From: Psilocybe azurescens
Taxonomy: Eukaryota > Basidiomycota > Agaricomycetes > Agaricales > Agrocybaceae
Direction of reading: 5' to 3'
Length of the DNA: 32,242 nt
Assembly (NCBI GenBank): GCA_023853785.1
Contig: JAJIRX010000305.1
Span: forward strand, 1 to 32,242
The notes under the pieces are model-generated. The model did not search any database. It was not told the origin of the DNA and was given only the letters and a program-made list of their open reading frames with translations. Numbering within the stretch: position 1 is the first letter of the stretch; the number at the start of each line of letters is the position of its first letter. Below, piece after piece: positions 10,462 to 21,670 of the stretch. The position numbers and the translations under genes are program-made.

Positions 10462-11013
10462 GCAAAAAATAGTAAGTGAGTTTCAGATTAACAGCCCGAT
10501 TAAAGCTGAATCGAGTTAGCTCCTATGGGAACCAGTGGAAGATTGCTGAGGGGCAACTAAGCCCTGAACATTGAATATTGAGGGACAACTTATGATCAAC
10601 AATTCACTTTACGGTGATGAACACAATGATTAACCTGTATCATGACCTCATTTCAGGCACTCTGTCGTAGTATAAGAATTTGGCATAAGATGCCGGATGT
10701 CCTGCTGAATAATGTTTGCAGTTTTTACATACGTTGTCCAAATATTCACACTCGCAAATGAGTTCTTGCTTTTCCCCGCCAGGCACATCAAGCAGTTAAA
10801 AAGGAGCATAGACCACATAGAATTGTTTCATCGTGGCCTAGATAGAATAAGTATAGGCACATGGGATGTTATTGCTGTCGATGATTCTTGAATTGTTCGA
10901 GAGGGACCAACTCAGTCGATACAAACAGTAATTATTTAAGTCCTTCCAAAAATTGCAGGTTACTGTCAAGATGATAAGCCTTAAAAATACCCTGGAACGA
11001 GATTAGAACTCAC

Positions 11014-11126
11014 CAAAATTGATTTTCCTGTAGGAATATTGTCTTATACTGAATGATCATCGAGAAGGGGGCGGATTCTGTATCTCTGTACGGTTCCATC
11101 AGGAAACAGTCATACAGTAATAACTT
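11014..11126 (-). pseudogene. 5' relic of a second DUF6533-type gene
   Basis: The minus strand encodes LLLYDCFL at 11126-11100 in a frame with the YD core of DUF6533. A GTACAG...TACAG intron can be drawn to a short exon ending TCAATTTTG at a GTGAGT donor (11013). The spliced peptide continues EPKINF, comparable to the EV..IW segment. Downstream exons cannot be followed, so this looks like a decayed tandem copy of the 8733-10380 gene. The match is short. Confidence 0.3.
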
Positions 11127-12699
11127 ATAAGAGTATATTACACACCATGGTCCGATGTTCTGCACAATTTGACCCTGAATTTCTCTTTGATTAGATGTGG
11201 TGTACTCTAGTAATGCAACCTAGCTCCGACCAAGTATGTGTGTAACTAGTAGAGTCCAGTTTGCTTAGTTAAGCCAAGGTCGTCCATTAATTACAATAAA
11301 AGAATAGCGCCCTTAACGTTTCATAAAGACTGGATACTCAAGAAGATCCATCTTGTCGACATGATCATCTCGATTGCCATGAGACGCTATGAGATATTAT
11401 GAGCAAACTTGTGCCTTGCGCCTAATTGTCGGTGAATGTTTGCAGATGAATGCGTTTTGAAAACATAGATATCAGAAATCGGATCAGAATGTTTCGACAG
11501 GACGATATCGATCCCGCATGATTATTGAATATCCACGGCCTATTACAGGGTTTGATCAACAAGGAAGATACAGCTCGTCCCGTTGTATTGAGTACCGTCA
11601 AGAATGTGAAAATATGGTGATTCATAGCTAGATACCCCGTCGAGTACCCTTATTATCTATATAACAAAGCATATGTGTTGATTTGGATTAATCGGGAAGT
11701 GTAGTCACGAAAACCAATGGCAGCATCAACCACGACCATCACAGCTTGTGGGTTCTGATGTTCCACTAGTTACTTAAGTAGGTCCGGTATAAAAGTTGAC
11801 TAGATCCACTGCGGCCCGCGACTGCCCATAGATAGTCCGCAGTCGTAGGGTGCAGAAGTTCTTGTGTTGTCTTCTTGATCCATTATGCAGAGGTGAGCAG
11901 TGTAGAGATGAAGGCAATTGGGAGTAAGTTGAATAGTATCCCGCTCAGAAGGTACATCCGACAATCTGAATCCCATCTGAATCAAATTGAAACGGTGCAC
12001 CGTGTGCGCCGATAAAGATAGTTGTTGCGGGCACGGTTGGAACGTTTGCGGAAGAGAGGAAATCAAGCAAGCGGAGTGGGGAAAAGCGCGTTAATTAGAC
12101 GAAGAGCCAAACTACGTACAGACCAGTTAAGTAAGAACTGAAAGAAGAATATGTATCATTCAAGGGGCTGAAGTCCGAAAGACAACAAGATGATGAGATG
12201 GGAATGACAATGGAAACAAGCTTGCAAGGAAGGAGAATGCAAGGGGAGAGGAGTCCGAAGTATGGTATGGAAGAGGACAACGATGAACAAGGAGAAAGGG
12301 AGGGAGAAGGTTAAGGTGACAAGTAAACACTGAAAGGATGAAAGATATGAACGAAGATGAAAAGAGAGAAAGAACAAGACGTGAACGGGGTCACGAGGTC
12401 ATGCATGGCCTTGAACAGGACATTTCTCCGCAAAGGTGCACTTAAAAATTTGAACGGTGAAGTTAAGAACATGGTGACAGAGATAAACGCGAACGACCAA
12501 GAGCTCAGATCAAGACTGGTGGATGGGAAACAAATGAGAAACAAATGAAAAACTCCGGTGTAAGCATGAATCCGATAATGATATTGAGATGCGCTCGACC
12601 AACCCTCGACGTTTGTTCGACGGTCTGACTAAGTTCTGAGTTGGTTCTGACAGCTACCCAATCATTAAATTAAGTATGGAAACCCGCCTTTGGACCAAC
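11127..12699. other. Intergenic DNA, no recognised gene
   Basis: Several overlapping short frames on both strands (11422-12548) show no family motif. About 12120-12545 is purine-rich on the plus strand and pyrimidine-rich on the minus strand, which keeps frames open by composition. I see no RNA gene. Confidence 0.45.
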
Positions 12700-15646
12700 C
12701 TTCTGCTTACAATGTCTGCCTGTATCTTCCAAACAACGGTGGTAGCAGGAAAGATACTGATTGGCATCCGGGCGGGCCAATAATATCAGCCGGAAAATTC
12801 TAAGATTCAATCAATGGTCCATTGCCAAAGCACCAGGTGCGGTACCAATTAACCATCTGACCAATATCTGACCGCTAAATACTTGGTCATGGGATTCTTG
12901 AATTAAAATCAATGGCCACAAGTATCTACAGCATCTATTCCTGTGATTCTTGAATAGATGACCTGAAGGCTGAGAATGATAAGCTTATCTTAGACAGTAC
13001 CGTGAGTGTAACCATAACCTTTCCCCTATTTCTGACTGACTTCGGTTTCACAGAGATTCAGTCTAACAGAACTTCAATTGAAATGGCTGTGAGGATATTC
13101 ATCTGAGGTTTATTTGAGAAGTTGCAAATGACTACCGCGCATGTTTTTAAACTTCACGCTACACCAATTGCAGCTGTCCGCCATTACCTCATACTTCCAT
13201 GTGTGAGATATTAGCGCTATTTTGACGAGGTGGGAAACCTCAATGTTTTAGTTTAAACCCAACAACCTACACACTTGTTCTCAATACCCACTGGTGCTTC
13301 TTGACTGTACTCGACCAACATGGCTGACTATATAGCTATGGTCTATGCGCTTCTAGCGATTTTAGGACTGAAGATATTCATCGACTTTCTAGCTCGTGCC
13401 AAAGTCCAAACACCTTACCCTCCCGGTCCAAAGCCCAAACCGCTCATCGGAAACATGTTCGACTTCCCAGTGGCTAAACCTGCCTTATGCTATGTTGATT
13501 GGGGAAAGAAATACAACAGTTCGTTGGATTTTATATCATTCTTTCGCGACATTCCATTAATTATATCTTGTAATAGGCTCTATTCTCTACGCGGAAGCGC
13601 TGGGAAACCGCGTACTTATCGTCAATAGCCGGGATGATGCGATTGAAATATTTGAGAAGAGGGCAAGAATCTACTCTGATAGGCCGGTGATACCTCTATT
13701 AAAGCTGTGAGGTACAATTTTAATATCCATCTGGGTAGGGTTGACACCTTATAGGATGGGCTGGCAATACAATTTCGACTTCTTGAAGTATGGAGAGGAA
13801 TGGAGACAACACCGCAAGATCAGTCAACAGAACTTCAACCTCAAAGCATCCCAAAAACACTGCCCTGTTCAACTAAAAAGGTTCATCAACTTCTTCGAGC
13901 CGTACACGATACTCCAGAGGACTTCGACACCCACAACAAAACGTGAATGATTTAGCTATGATATATCGAATATTATTCTGATGGAATCTTTGCTTTTCCT
14001 CTCTACAGGCTTTCCATATCTCTCACGATGGAGATGATGTATGGGCTTGAAATTAAGTCCATCGAGGACCCATACATTGCTATAGCGAACGAAGCCATGA
14101 AGCTTGGAACAAGCCTACTTGTGCCGGGTGGCAGTTTGATTAACACTTTCCCTTTTCTTCAACACGTTCCAACTTGGTTTCCTGGAGCCACTTCAAGGAA
14201 GTAAGCTGAAATAGTGCGTTGCCTGACGGAGGAGGTGATGAGAATCCCAATGGATCAGGTGAAGACGGCCTTCGTGAGTGCGACAAGAAAGTTGTAGGTA
14301 TCATGCAGATGCTCAAGATATATGGATCAGGAAGAGGGCACGGCTGTCCCATCATTTTTCACCGACTTCTTTGAGAAAAAACAAACTTTTGGCGCCTCCG
14401 AAGAAGAGCAGCAGGCGACCCAGAACATTGTATACGCGGTTAATGGCGGTAAGTAGCGCTTTATCTAAGTCTTTCTCCCTGCATTTTTGCTCAATCTTCT
14501 TTCCATCAGCTGCATCAGATGCCGTACGGTGACTCACGCCAAATTTCAATGCAATTCGTTAAAATTTACTAATACCTGAATCACAGACAATATCGGCTAC
14601 TGGATCATTTTTCTACTTCATGGCTGTAAATCCAGATATCCAGAAGAAGGCCCAAGCAGAGATTGACCGTGTGACTGGCTCAACGCGTCTTCCTACGTTC
14701 AACGATCGCAAGTCAATGCCTTACGTTGAAGCCATATATCGTGAGTTGATGAGGCTTAGGCCTCCGTTACCAATCGGTCTACCTCACCGCTTGATCGAGG
14801 ATGACTATTTTAAGGGATATTTGATACCTGAAGGTACTTTATACGCTCCTATTTTTTAACGTTGTGCTGATTGATACTACACTGATGCAGGAACCACAGT
14901 GTTTTCTAACATCTGGTCAGTCTCAATCAGTAATTCTTTGTCTGTGCAGTAAATTGATACAGGTCACTTCACAGAGCAATGACGCACGACGAAGCCGTCT
15001 ATCCTGATGCGTTTTCCTTCAAGCCGGACAGGTTCTTCAATGAAGACGAAGTATTGAATGACGACAATCGTGTACTGGCGTATGAATTCGGCCGTCGGTG
15101 AGCTTAGACTAAAGTTACATGTCTAATTTAGTCGTTGTTCTCAAGGTGATGTATGATCTCTTCCTTGCACCTCCAGAATTTGCGTCGGACAACACATCGC
15201 CAGCTCTACTGTGAGTTCTACCCATCATGATTGACAGTTCACGAAGTGCTGATGACAACCATGAATCTTACATCAATGCTAATTCACGCAGATGTGGTTA
15301 ATGATAGCGTCAGTTATATCGTGCTTTGACATAACAAAGTCCAAAGATGAAAATGGGAACGATATCGATATTAATGACGACATCCTCGACTTGGGCCTAT
15401 TGCAGTGCGCACTATAGTGTTTTCTCGTTCCAACGTCTACTCACTTGACTTTTGCCAAGTCCAAAAGCCAAGTTTATGTGTTCATTGAAAGTGCGATCTC
15501 CTGCAGTCGAGAAACTAATCGTCGGAGGAAACTAGCTTGTAGCCGACATCTAGCATTGAGGTAAATGGGAGTCGACGAGGAAGATTGTTGGAATTCGGTT
15601 GGAATGTCAAGATTCCAAAGCCACTGGCGCCCTTTTTTTATAACCT
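12700..15646 (+). repeat. Left arm of a ~2.95 kb inverted duplication
   Basis: This block is the reverse complement of about 18701-21670. Matching starts near CAACGGTGGTAGCAGGAAAG (12733) and runs through the P450 to GGCGCCCTTTTTTTATAACC (15646). It includes about 600 bases upstream of the gene and about 110 downstream, so promoter and 3' flank were duplicated with it. Differences are substitutions and small indels spread along the arm. Confidence 0.9.
13320..15535 (+). pseudogene. Cytochrome P450, left copy, multiply broken
   Basis: A microsomal P450 of the fungal multicopy class. Twelve exons: 13320-13518, 13577-13706, 13755-13942, 14009-14273, 14331-14448, 14510-14523 (14 bases), 14587-14833, 14891-14915, 14963-15097, 15177-15210, 15292-15404 and 15460-15535. 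A membrane anchor is followed by PYPPGPKPKPLIGN, the ExxR motif (EAIYRELMRLRP), FKPDRF and the heme loop EFGRRICVG with its cysteine. Lesions: one base missing in exon 3 near 13873-13879 (CAACTAAAAAGG against CAAGTAAAGAAGG in the other copy), a CAA-to-TAA stop at 14202-14204, and I-helix AASDTT changed to AASDAT by the mini-exon's GCC. Restoring the missing base by length only gives 515 codons, normal for a P450. It may belong near CYP5150/CYP5144; this is tentative. Confidence 0.9.
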
Positions 15647-16024
15647 GTTACCAATTGACGCGTTCATGATACACGTTCTGTTGTGTCTGAGTCCTCTCGC
15701 GTCCGTAAATGTGTGTAGTGTGACCTGTCAGGCCTTACTCGAGAACAGTGTCCCCTAGCTCCTGCTGAAGTCTTTGGGGCTCGTAGTATGATGTTGGGGT
15801 GGTGACGATGAAAACATTTCCGTTGAAAGATATGCTCTCTCGTGTTTTTTGAGGCTTTGGCATGCACGATGATAGTGCTGTGAAACGAGAATATCAGCAG
15901 TTGAGCGTGGTAGCGTTGAGATAAGAAAAACTACCAGGTGGCATTTATAGTTGCCGTGCAATATGTAGAAAACGAGCATAGTCCGGTTTCAAGAAGGAAA
16001 GCCAGGGCGTGATATACATAGATC
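15647..16024. other. Left part of the spacer between the P450 arms
   Basis: The FAD-binding N-terminus of the neighbouring FMO would be expected here but I find no GxGxxG segment. Overlapping minus-strand frames (15664-16119) have no family motif. Confidence 0.45.
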
Positions 16025-17869
16025 GCTAACAGGACTCTGGTATGGCATCCCTCCGCGTCCTCCCCGCTATACGGCTCGCTCACCGCGAACCTGCCCATGT
16101 TGGAGTTTCTACACTGCATTCCCAGTTAGGACATTTGTAGATCACATGCCTATACGCGTCACTCCTATTCCCTCTTTGTCTTTGTTTCGTCATCGTCTTC
16201 ATAAACTCGTCTTTCATTCACTTCATACCTCAGCGCTCAGCCGTTCACATTTAGAACAATGAGGTATGTGTTTCGTATTCTATTTCTGTGACTCGTTCTT
16301 ATACTTTGCAGCTGAACTCGTTACAGGTATTAACAATATAGTCGTTCACATTAGAACACTGAGCTGAACTCGTTATAGACTCGAACACCCCACCCGATCA
16401 TGGCATTCTCCTCTTTCCCCTTCCCTCCAAGAGCGCTTCTGTTCCCGCCCGCGCATACCGTGCTGACTAACTTTGAGGCGTACGCCGACGCGTTTGCGCT
16501 CCGTCCGCACATCCGCTTTAACACACGTGTCACCACTGTCGAATAGTCTCACCCGCACTGGCACGTCCGCGTTGATGGTGACTCGAAGTCATACACGTTC
16601 TCGCTGCTCCTCGTGTGCAATGGGCATCACAACACCCCGCGCATCCCTCCGTCCCCGGGCTCGACGCCTGGCTCTCTCCCTCCCCCTTACACCCATACCC
16701 ACATGCAGTCCACTACGTAACCTACCGCAACCCCTCCAGCCTCACTCTCCCGCTCCCTCTCGAACAATCCTCCATCCTAGTCATAGGCAGCGGTCCCAGC
16801 AGTCTCGACATCTCCGACGAGCTCCTCCCGCTCGCCAAGCGTGTTTTCCTCTTCACCTCCTCCGGCGCACTTCCCACTCCTCCTTTGAAATGCATCATTA
16901 AACCGCTCACAATTCTCTTCTCCTCCTCCTCCTCCTCCTCGTCAACATCAGCATCGACAGTCCACTTCGCCGACGGCACAACCGAGCACATCGATTACTG
17001 CATCCTCGCAACGGGGTACGCCGTCACCTTTCCCTTCTTCCCATCCTTGTCCTCCTCAACCACCAACGACTCGGGGAAAGGCTTCTCCATATCCTCATCC
17101 CTCATCCCATCCACCTCTCCGCTCCGCTCCCCACGCACGCACTCACAAACACATATTACTCCCTCTTCCCTCGCGCGCCAGTCCTCCTCTAATCCCAATC
17201 CCGAATCACATATACTCCCACTGCCCACATCAATAGCATTCCCTGGCCTACTCGTCCGCCCTCCCAGTAGTCGAAGCACAGACACGCGCCGCCTCCACCA
17301 CTCCCATGCTAATGCTATTACTACTGATACCCAGATACACCACCTTCAAATCGACTAGCCGCATGAATTTCACCTCATACAAACCCGCCACGCAGTCCTC
17401 GCAGCCAAATTCCACGATTCTCTTCCCAAATCTCCGTCCCCATTCCCAGTCCAATCCCCATCCCAATCCCCAGTTTAATCCAGCGCGTGACCACAAGCAC
17501 CAACATCAATAACACCCTCACAAAAACACCCAACCCCCACCCTCCGAGTAGTTCGTGTACCGCGACGCGCTCGATGACCTCGTCGCGTCTCTCTCTCTCT
17601 CTCCATTCCCCACGCGCACACGCCCCTGGGAGCCCCGCATCCACATCCGCACCCTCGCCCTGCGGCGCGCATGGCGCCTCCTCGAAGCGCGCGGGGAGGC
17701 GGACGCGTGGGTCCACGGGGTCGGGACCGGCGATAGCGGCAGCGGTAGTGGGAAAACGGCGGAGAAGGAGTGGGTGAATCTGATGTGGCGGGTGTTGAAA
17801 TGGGGGGAGGGGGAGGGGGATAAGGAGGGGCGGAATCCTTGGAGGGCGCGGTGCAGATCTGAGATCTGA
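16025..17869 (+). pseudogene. FMO-type flavin monooxygenase, multiply broken
   Basis: Fragments match a flavin-containing monooxygenase in order. WHPSASSPLYGSLTANLP is near 16040-16100, then a ~290 base interruption, then HPIMAFSSFPFPP at about 16391. FEAYADAF and LLLVCNGHHNTPR follow, then the NADPH-binding VIGSGPSSLDI (about 16777), CILATGY (about 16999-17019) and the C-terminal VEAQTRAA and YRDALDDLV...WRLLEARGEADAWV (17555-17700). The N-terminal FAD Rossmann motif is absent. Breaks include TAG at 16544, a frame change near 16650, frame changes near 17110-17260 and TAG before YRDAL near 17550. A TCC-repeat-coded polyserine run (16918-16940) also sits inside. Living relatives oxygenate N or S atoms of small molecules. 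Confidence 0.85.
16242..16379 (+). repeat. Short duplication inside the FMO interruption
   Basis: GTTCACATTTAGAACAATGAG (first 20 bases from 16244) recurs as GTTCACATTAGAACACTGAG near 16343. CTGAACTCGTTA occurs at about 16312 and again at about 16364. The two halves form a diverged duplication with a ~100 base offset, possibly from insertion or repair. Confidence 0.55.
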
Positions 17870-18700
17870 CGCTCGGCTCGGCTCTTGCGGTGCTCGGAGC
17901 TATAGAATGTACAAACTAAATGTCTTGATTTATGGTTGTATTTATTACATAGAATCCTTTGTATAGTCGTGACCTTACTCCCTCGTTTCTTTCTCGACCT
18001 CCACGTGTACATATGTAGCCTAGCCTCCAGCGCCTACGGTAACGTACTTAGCGCCCAATGTCGCGTTGGTGCAACGTTGGCTCCGAGTCACGACTGGACT
18101 AGTATTAAAAACGATCTCGTTTATCTTTAGATTATCCTTACCTGACATGCGTACTCAGCGTGTAGTTCGTCGAGTAGAAATAACAACGAAGATTCATGGG
18201 CAATGTGCCATTCAAATGTCACCAGATGAGCTTGAGCATGAGCAACAAATGAGGCGAAGGCCGGGCAGAGTTCTTAGTTGGGATGGCGAGTATTGAGCCT
18301 TGACTCTTGATATCAGTTCAGAACCATTCTCAAATCCGGCCAGGAGCCAGGGGATACAGACAACTGTATAGTAAATCAGTCAGACCAATGATGTCCAATT
18401 GTCAGCATTTACTCGCAGGATCGCAGGATCCGTAACCAACTGAATATGAACACTCGGCCCCAAATATGATGCTTTAGACTTGAGAGTTTAGGAATGTTTT
18501 CACCGTCATCACCCCCAGCATCATACTATGAGTCCCAAGGGTTTCAGGAGGAGCTGACGGACGCTGTTCTCGAGTACTCTAAGGCTCGATAGGTCACACT
18601 GCACACATTTACGGAAGTGAAGCGAGAGGACTCAGACATGATAGAACATGCATCATGAGCGTATCAATTCATACGGGAAGCAAGTTATTCAAGATACGGA
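17870..18700. other. Right part of the spacer, no recognised gene
   Basis: This is the 3' flank of the FMO relic. The frame at 18066-18296 has no recognisable domain, and I see no repeat or RNA gene. Confidence 0.5.
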
Positions 18701-21670
18701 GGTTATAAAAAATGGCGCCAGTGCCTTTGGAATCTTGACATTCCAATCGAATTCCAACAATCTTCCTCGTCGACCATTATCTCAGTGCTAGATGTCGACT
18801 ACAAGCTAGTTTCCGCCGACGATTAGTTTCTCGACTGCAGGAGATCGCACTTTAAATGAACACATAAACTTGGCTTTGTGACTTAAGTATGGAAGCAAAA
18901 AATCAAGTGAGTAGACATTGGAATAAAAACAATATGGTGCCCACTTAAATAGGCCAAAATCGAAGATGTCGTCATTAATATCGATATCGTTCCCATTTTC
19001 ATCTTTGGACTTTGTTATGTCAAAGCACGCTATCACCGACGCTATCGTTAACCACATCTGCGTGAATTAGCATTAATGTGAGATTCATGGTTGTCATCAG
19101 CACTTCGTGAAATGTTAATCATGATCGGTAGAACTCACAGTAGAGCTGGCAATGTGTTTTCCGACACAAATTCTGGAGGTGCAAGGAAGAGACCATACAT
19201 AACCCTTGAGAACAACGACTAAACTAGACATGTAACTTTAGTGCAAGCTCACCGACGGCCGAATCCATATGCCAGTATACGATCGTCGTCATTCAATACT
19301 CCCTCTTCATCAAAAAACCTGTCCGGCTTGAAGGAAAACGCATCAGGATAGACTTCTTCGTCGTGCGTCATTGCCCTGTGAAGTGACCTGTTTCAATTTA
19401 CTGCGCAGACAAAGAATTATTGATTGAGACTGACCAGATGTTGGCAAAAACTGCGGTTCCTGCATCAGTGTAGTACCAATCAGTAAAACGTTAAAAAATA
19501 GGAGTGTATAAAGTACCTTCAGGTATCAAATATCCCTTAAAATAATCATCCTCGATCAAGCGGTGCGGCACACCGATTGGTAACGGAGGCCTAAGCCTCA
19601 TCACCTCACGATATATGGCTTCAACGTAAGGCATTGACGTGCGATCGTTGAACGTCGGAAGACGCGTTGAGCCAGTCACACGGTCAATCTCTGCTTGGGC
19701 CTTCTTCTGGACATCCGGATTAACAGCCATGAAGTAGAAAAATGATCCAGTAGCCGATATTGTCTGTGATTCAGGTATTAGTAAATTTCAACGAATTGCA
19801 TTAAAATTTGGCGTGAGTCGCCGTACGGTATCTGATGCAGCTGATGGAAAGAAGATTGAGAACAAAATGCAGGGTGAAGAAAATAGATAAAGTGCTACTT
19901 ACCACCATTAACCGTGTATGCGATGTTTTGGAACGCCTGCTCCTCCTCTTTGGAGGCGCCAAAAGTTTGTTTTTCTCAAAGAAGTCGGTGAAAAATGATG
20001 GGACAGCCCTGCCCTCTTCCTGATCCATATATCTTGAGCATCTGAATGATACCTATAACTTTCTTGTCGCACTCACGAAGGCCGTCTTCACCTGATCCAC
20101 CGGGATTCGCATCACCTCCTCCGTCAGGCAACGTACTATTTCAGCTTGCTTCCTTGAAGTGGCTCCAGGAAACCAAGTTGGAACGTGTTGAAGAAAAGGG
20201 AAAGTGTTAATCAAACTGCCACCTGGTACAAGTAGGCTTGTTCCAAGCTTCATGGCTTCGTTCGCTATAGCAATGTATGGGTCCTCGATGGACTTAATTT
20301 CAAGCCCATACATCATCTCCATCGTGAGAGATATAGAATGCCTGTAGAGAGAAAAGTAAGGATTACATCAGAATGATATTCGATGTATCACAGCTAAATC
20401 ATTTCACATTTCGTTGTGGATGTCGAAGTCCTCTGGAGTATCATGTAAGGCTCGAAGAAGTTGATGAACCTTCTTTACTTGAATAGGATAGTATTTTTGG
20501 GATGCTTTGAGGTTGAAGTTCTGTTGACTGATCTTGCGGTGTTGTCTCCATTCCTCCCCATACTTCAAGAAGCCGGAATTATATTGCCATCCCATCCTAT
20601 ATGGCGTCAACCCTACCCAGATAGATATAAAAATTGTATCTCACAGCTTTAATAGATGTATCACCGGCCTATCAGAGTAGATTCTTGCCCTCTTCTCAAA
20701 TATTTCAATCGCATCATCCCGGTTATTGACGATAAGTACGCGGTTTCCCAACGCTTCCGCGTAGAGAATAGAGCCTATTACAAGATGTCACCAATGGAAT
20801 GTCGCGAAAGACTAATATAAAATCCGACGAACTGTTGTATTTCTTTCCCCAATCAACATAGCATAAAGCAGGTTTGGCCACTGGGAAGTCGAACATGTTT
20901 CCGATGAGCGGTTTGGGCTTTGGACCAGGAGGGTAAGGCGTTCGGGCTTTGGCACGAGCTAGAAAGTCGATGAATATCTTCAGTCCTAAAATCGCTAGAA
21001 GCGCATAGACCATAGCTATAGAGTCAGCCATGTTGGTCGAGTACAGTCAAGAAGCACCGGTGGGTATTGAGAATAAGTGTGTAGGTTGCTGGGTATAAAC
21101 CAAATCATGTGAGCTTTCTCACCAGGTCAAAATAGCGCTGATATCTCACACATGGAAGTATGACGTAAACGACTCACGTTCAGGGTAATGGCGGACAGCT
21201 GCAATTGATGTAGCATGAAGCTTGAAAACATACACGGTAGTCATTTGGAACTTCTCAAATAAACCTCAGATGAATATCCTCACAGCCATTTCAATTGAAG
21301 TTTTGTCAGATTGAATCTCTGAAACCAAAGTCAGTCAGAAATGGGTGAAAGGTTATGGTTACACTCACGGTACTGTCAAAGATAAGCTTATCATTCTCAG
21401 CCCTCAGGTCATCGAATATATAGATACTTGTGGCCATTGATTTTAATTGAAGAATCCCATGACCGAGTCTTAGTGGTCAGATGTTGGTCAGATGGTTAAT
21501 TGACACCGCACCAGTCTGGGGTGGTGCTGGTGCTGGCAATGAATCATTGATTGAGTCTTCGAATGTTTCCGTTGATATTATTGGCCCGCCCAGAGGCCAA
21601 TCAGCAGCTTTCCTGCCACCACCGTTGCTCAGAAGACGACAGTATGTAAGCCTGGCCTTCCCCTGTCTCA
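18701..21670 (-). repeat. Right arm of the inverted duplication
   Basis: Reverse-complement partner of 12700-15646. The inner border is GGTTATAAAAAATGGCGCCA at 18701. The outer match fades near 21640-21670 after CAACGGTGGTGGCAGGAAAG (minus strand). The arms face each other across about 3.05 kb. Confidence 0.9.
18806..21031 (-). pseudogene. Cytochrome P450, right copy, one visible frameshift
   Basis: Same 12-exon layout as the left copy, on the minus strand from ATG 21031 to TAG at 18808-18806. Every region broken in the left copy is open here: KVHQLLRALHDTPED, TSRKQAEIVRCL with CAA instead of TAA, and the full I-helix AASDTT. ExxR (EAIYREVMRLRP) and the heme loop GFGRRICVG are present. The only lesion I see is at 19970-19974: five A's (minus strand) where the left copy has six, shifting EKKQTFGASEEE to EKNKLLAPPK. 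If this single-base gap were a base-calling error or were corrected in the cell population, the gene would be intact. The last intron (63 bases, GTGGGC donor) is in frame without stops. No TATA box was identified. Confidence 0.82.

Noticed and set aside
12095..12548. Overlapping frames on both strands, one Leu/Ser-rich, one Lys/Glu-rich
   Set aside because: A purine/pyrimidine strand bias explains the open frames; no start context, introns or family motif.
14140..14549. Short minus-strand and alternate-frame ORFs inside the P450
   Set aside because: Shadows of P450 exons 4-6 in other frames.
15664..16119. Minus-strand frames in the arm spacer
   Set aside because: No family motif, and the plus strand of 16040-16100 carries a clear FMO segment.
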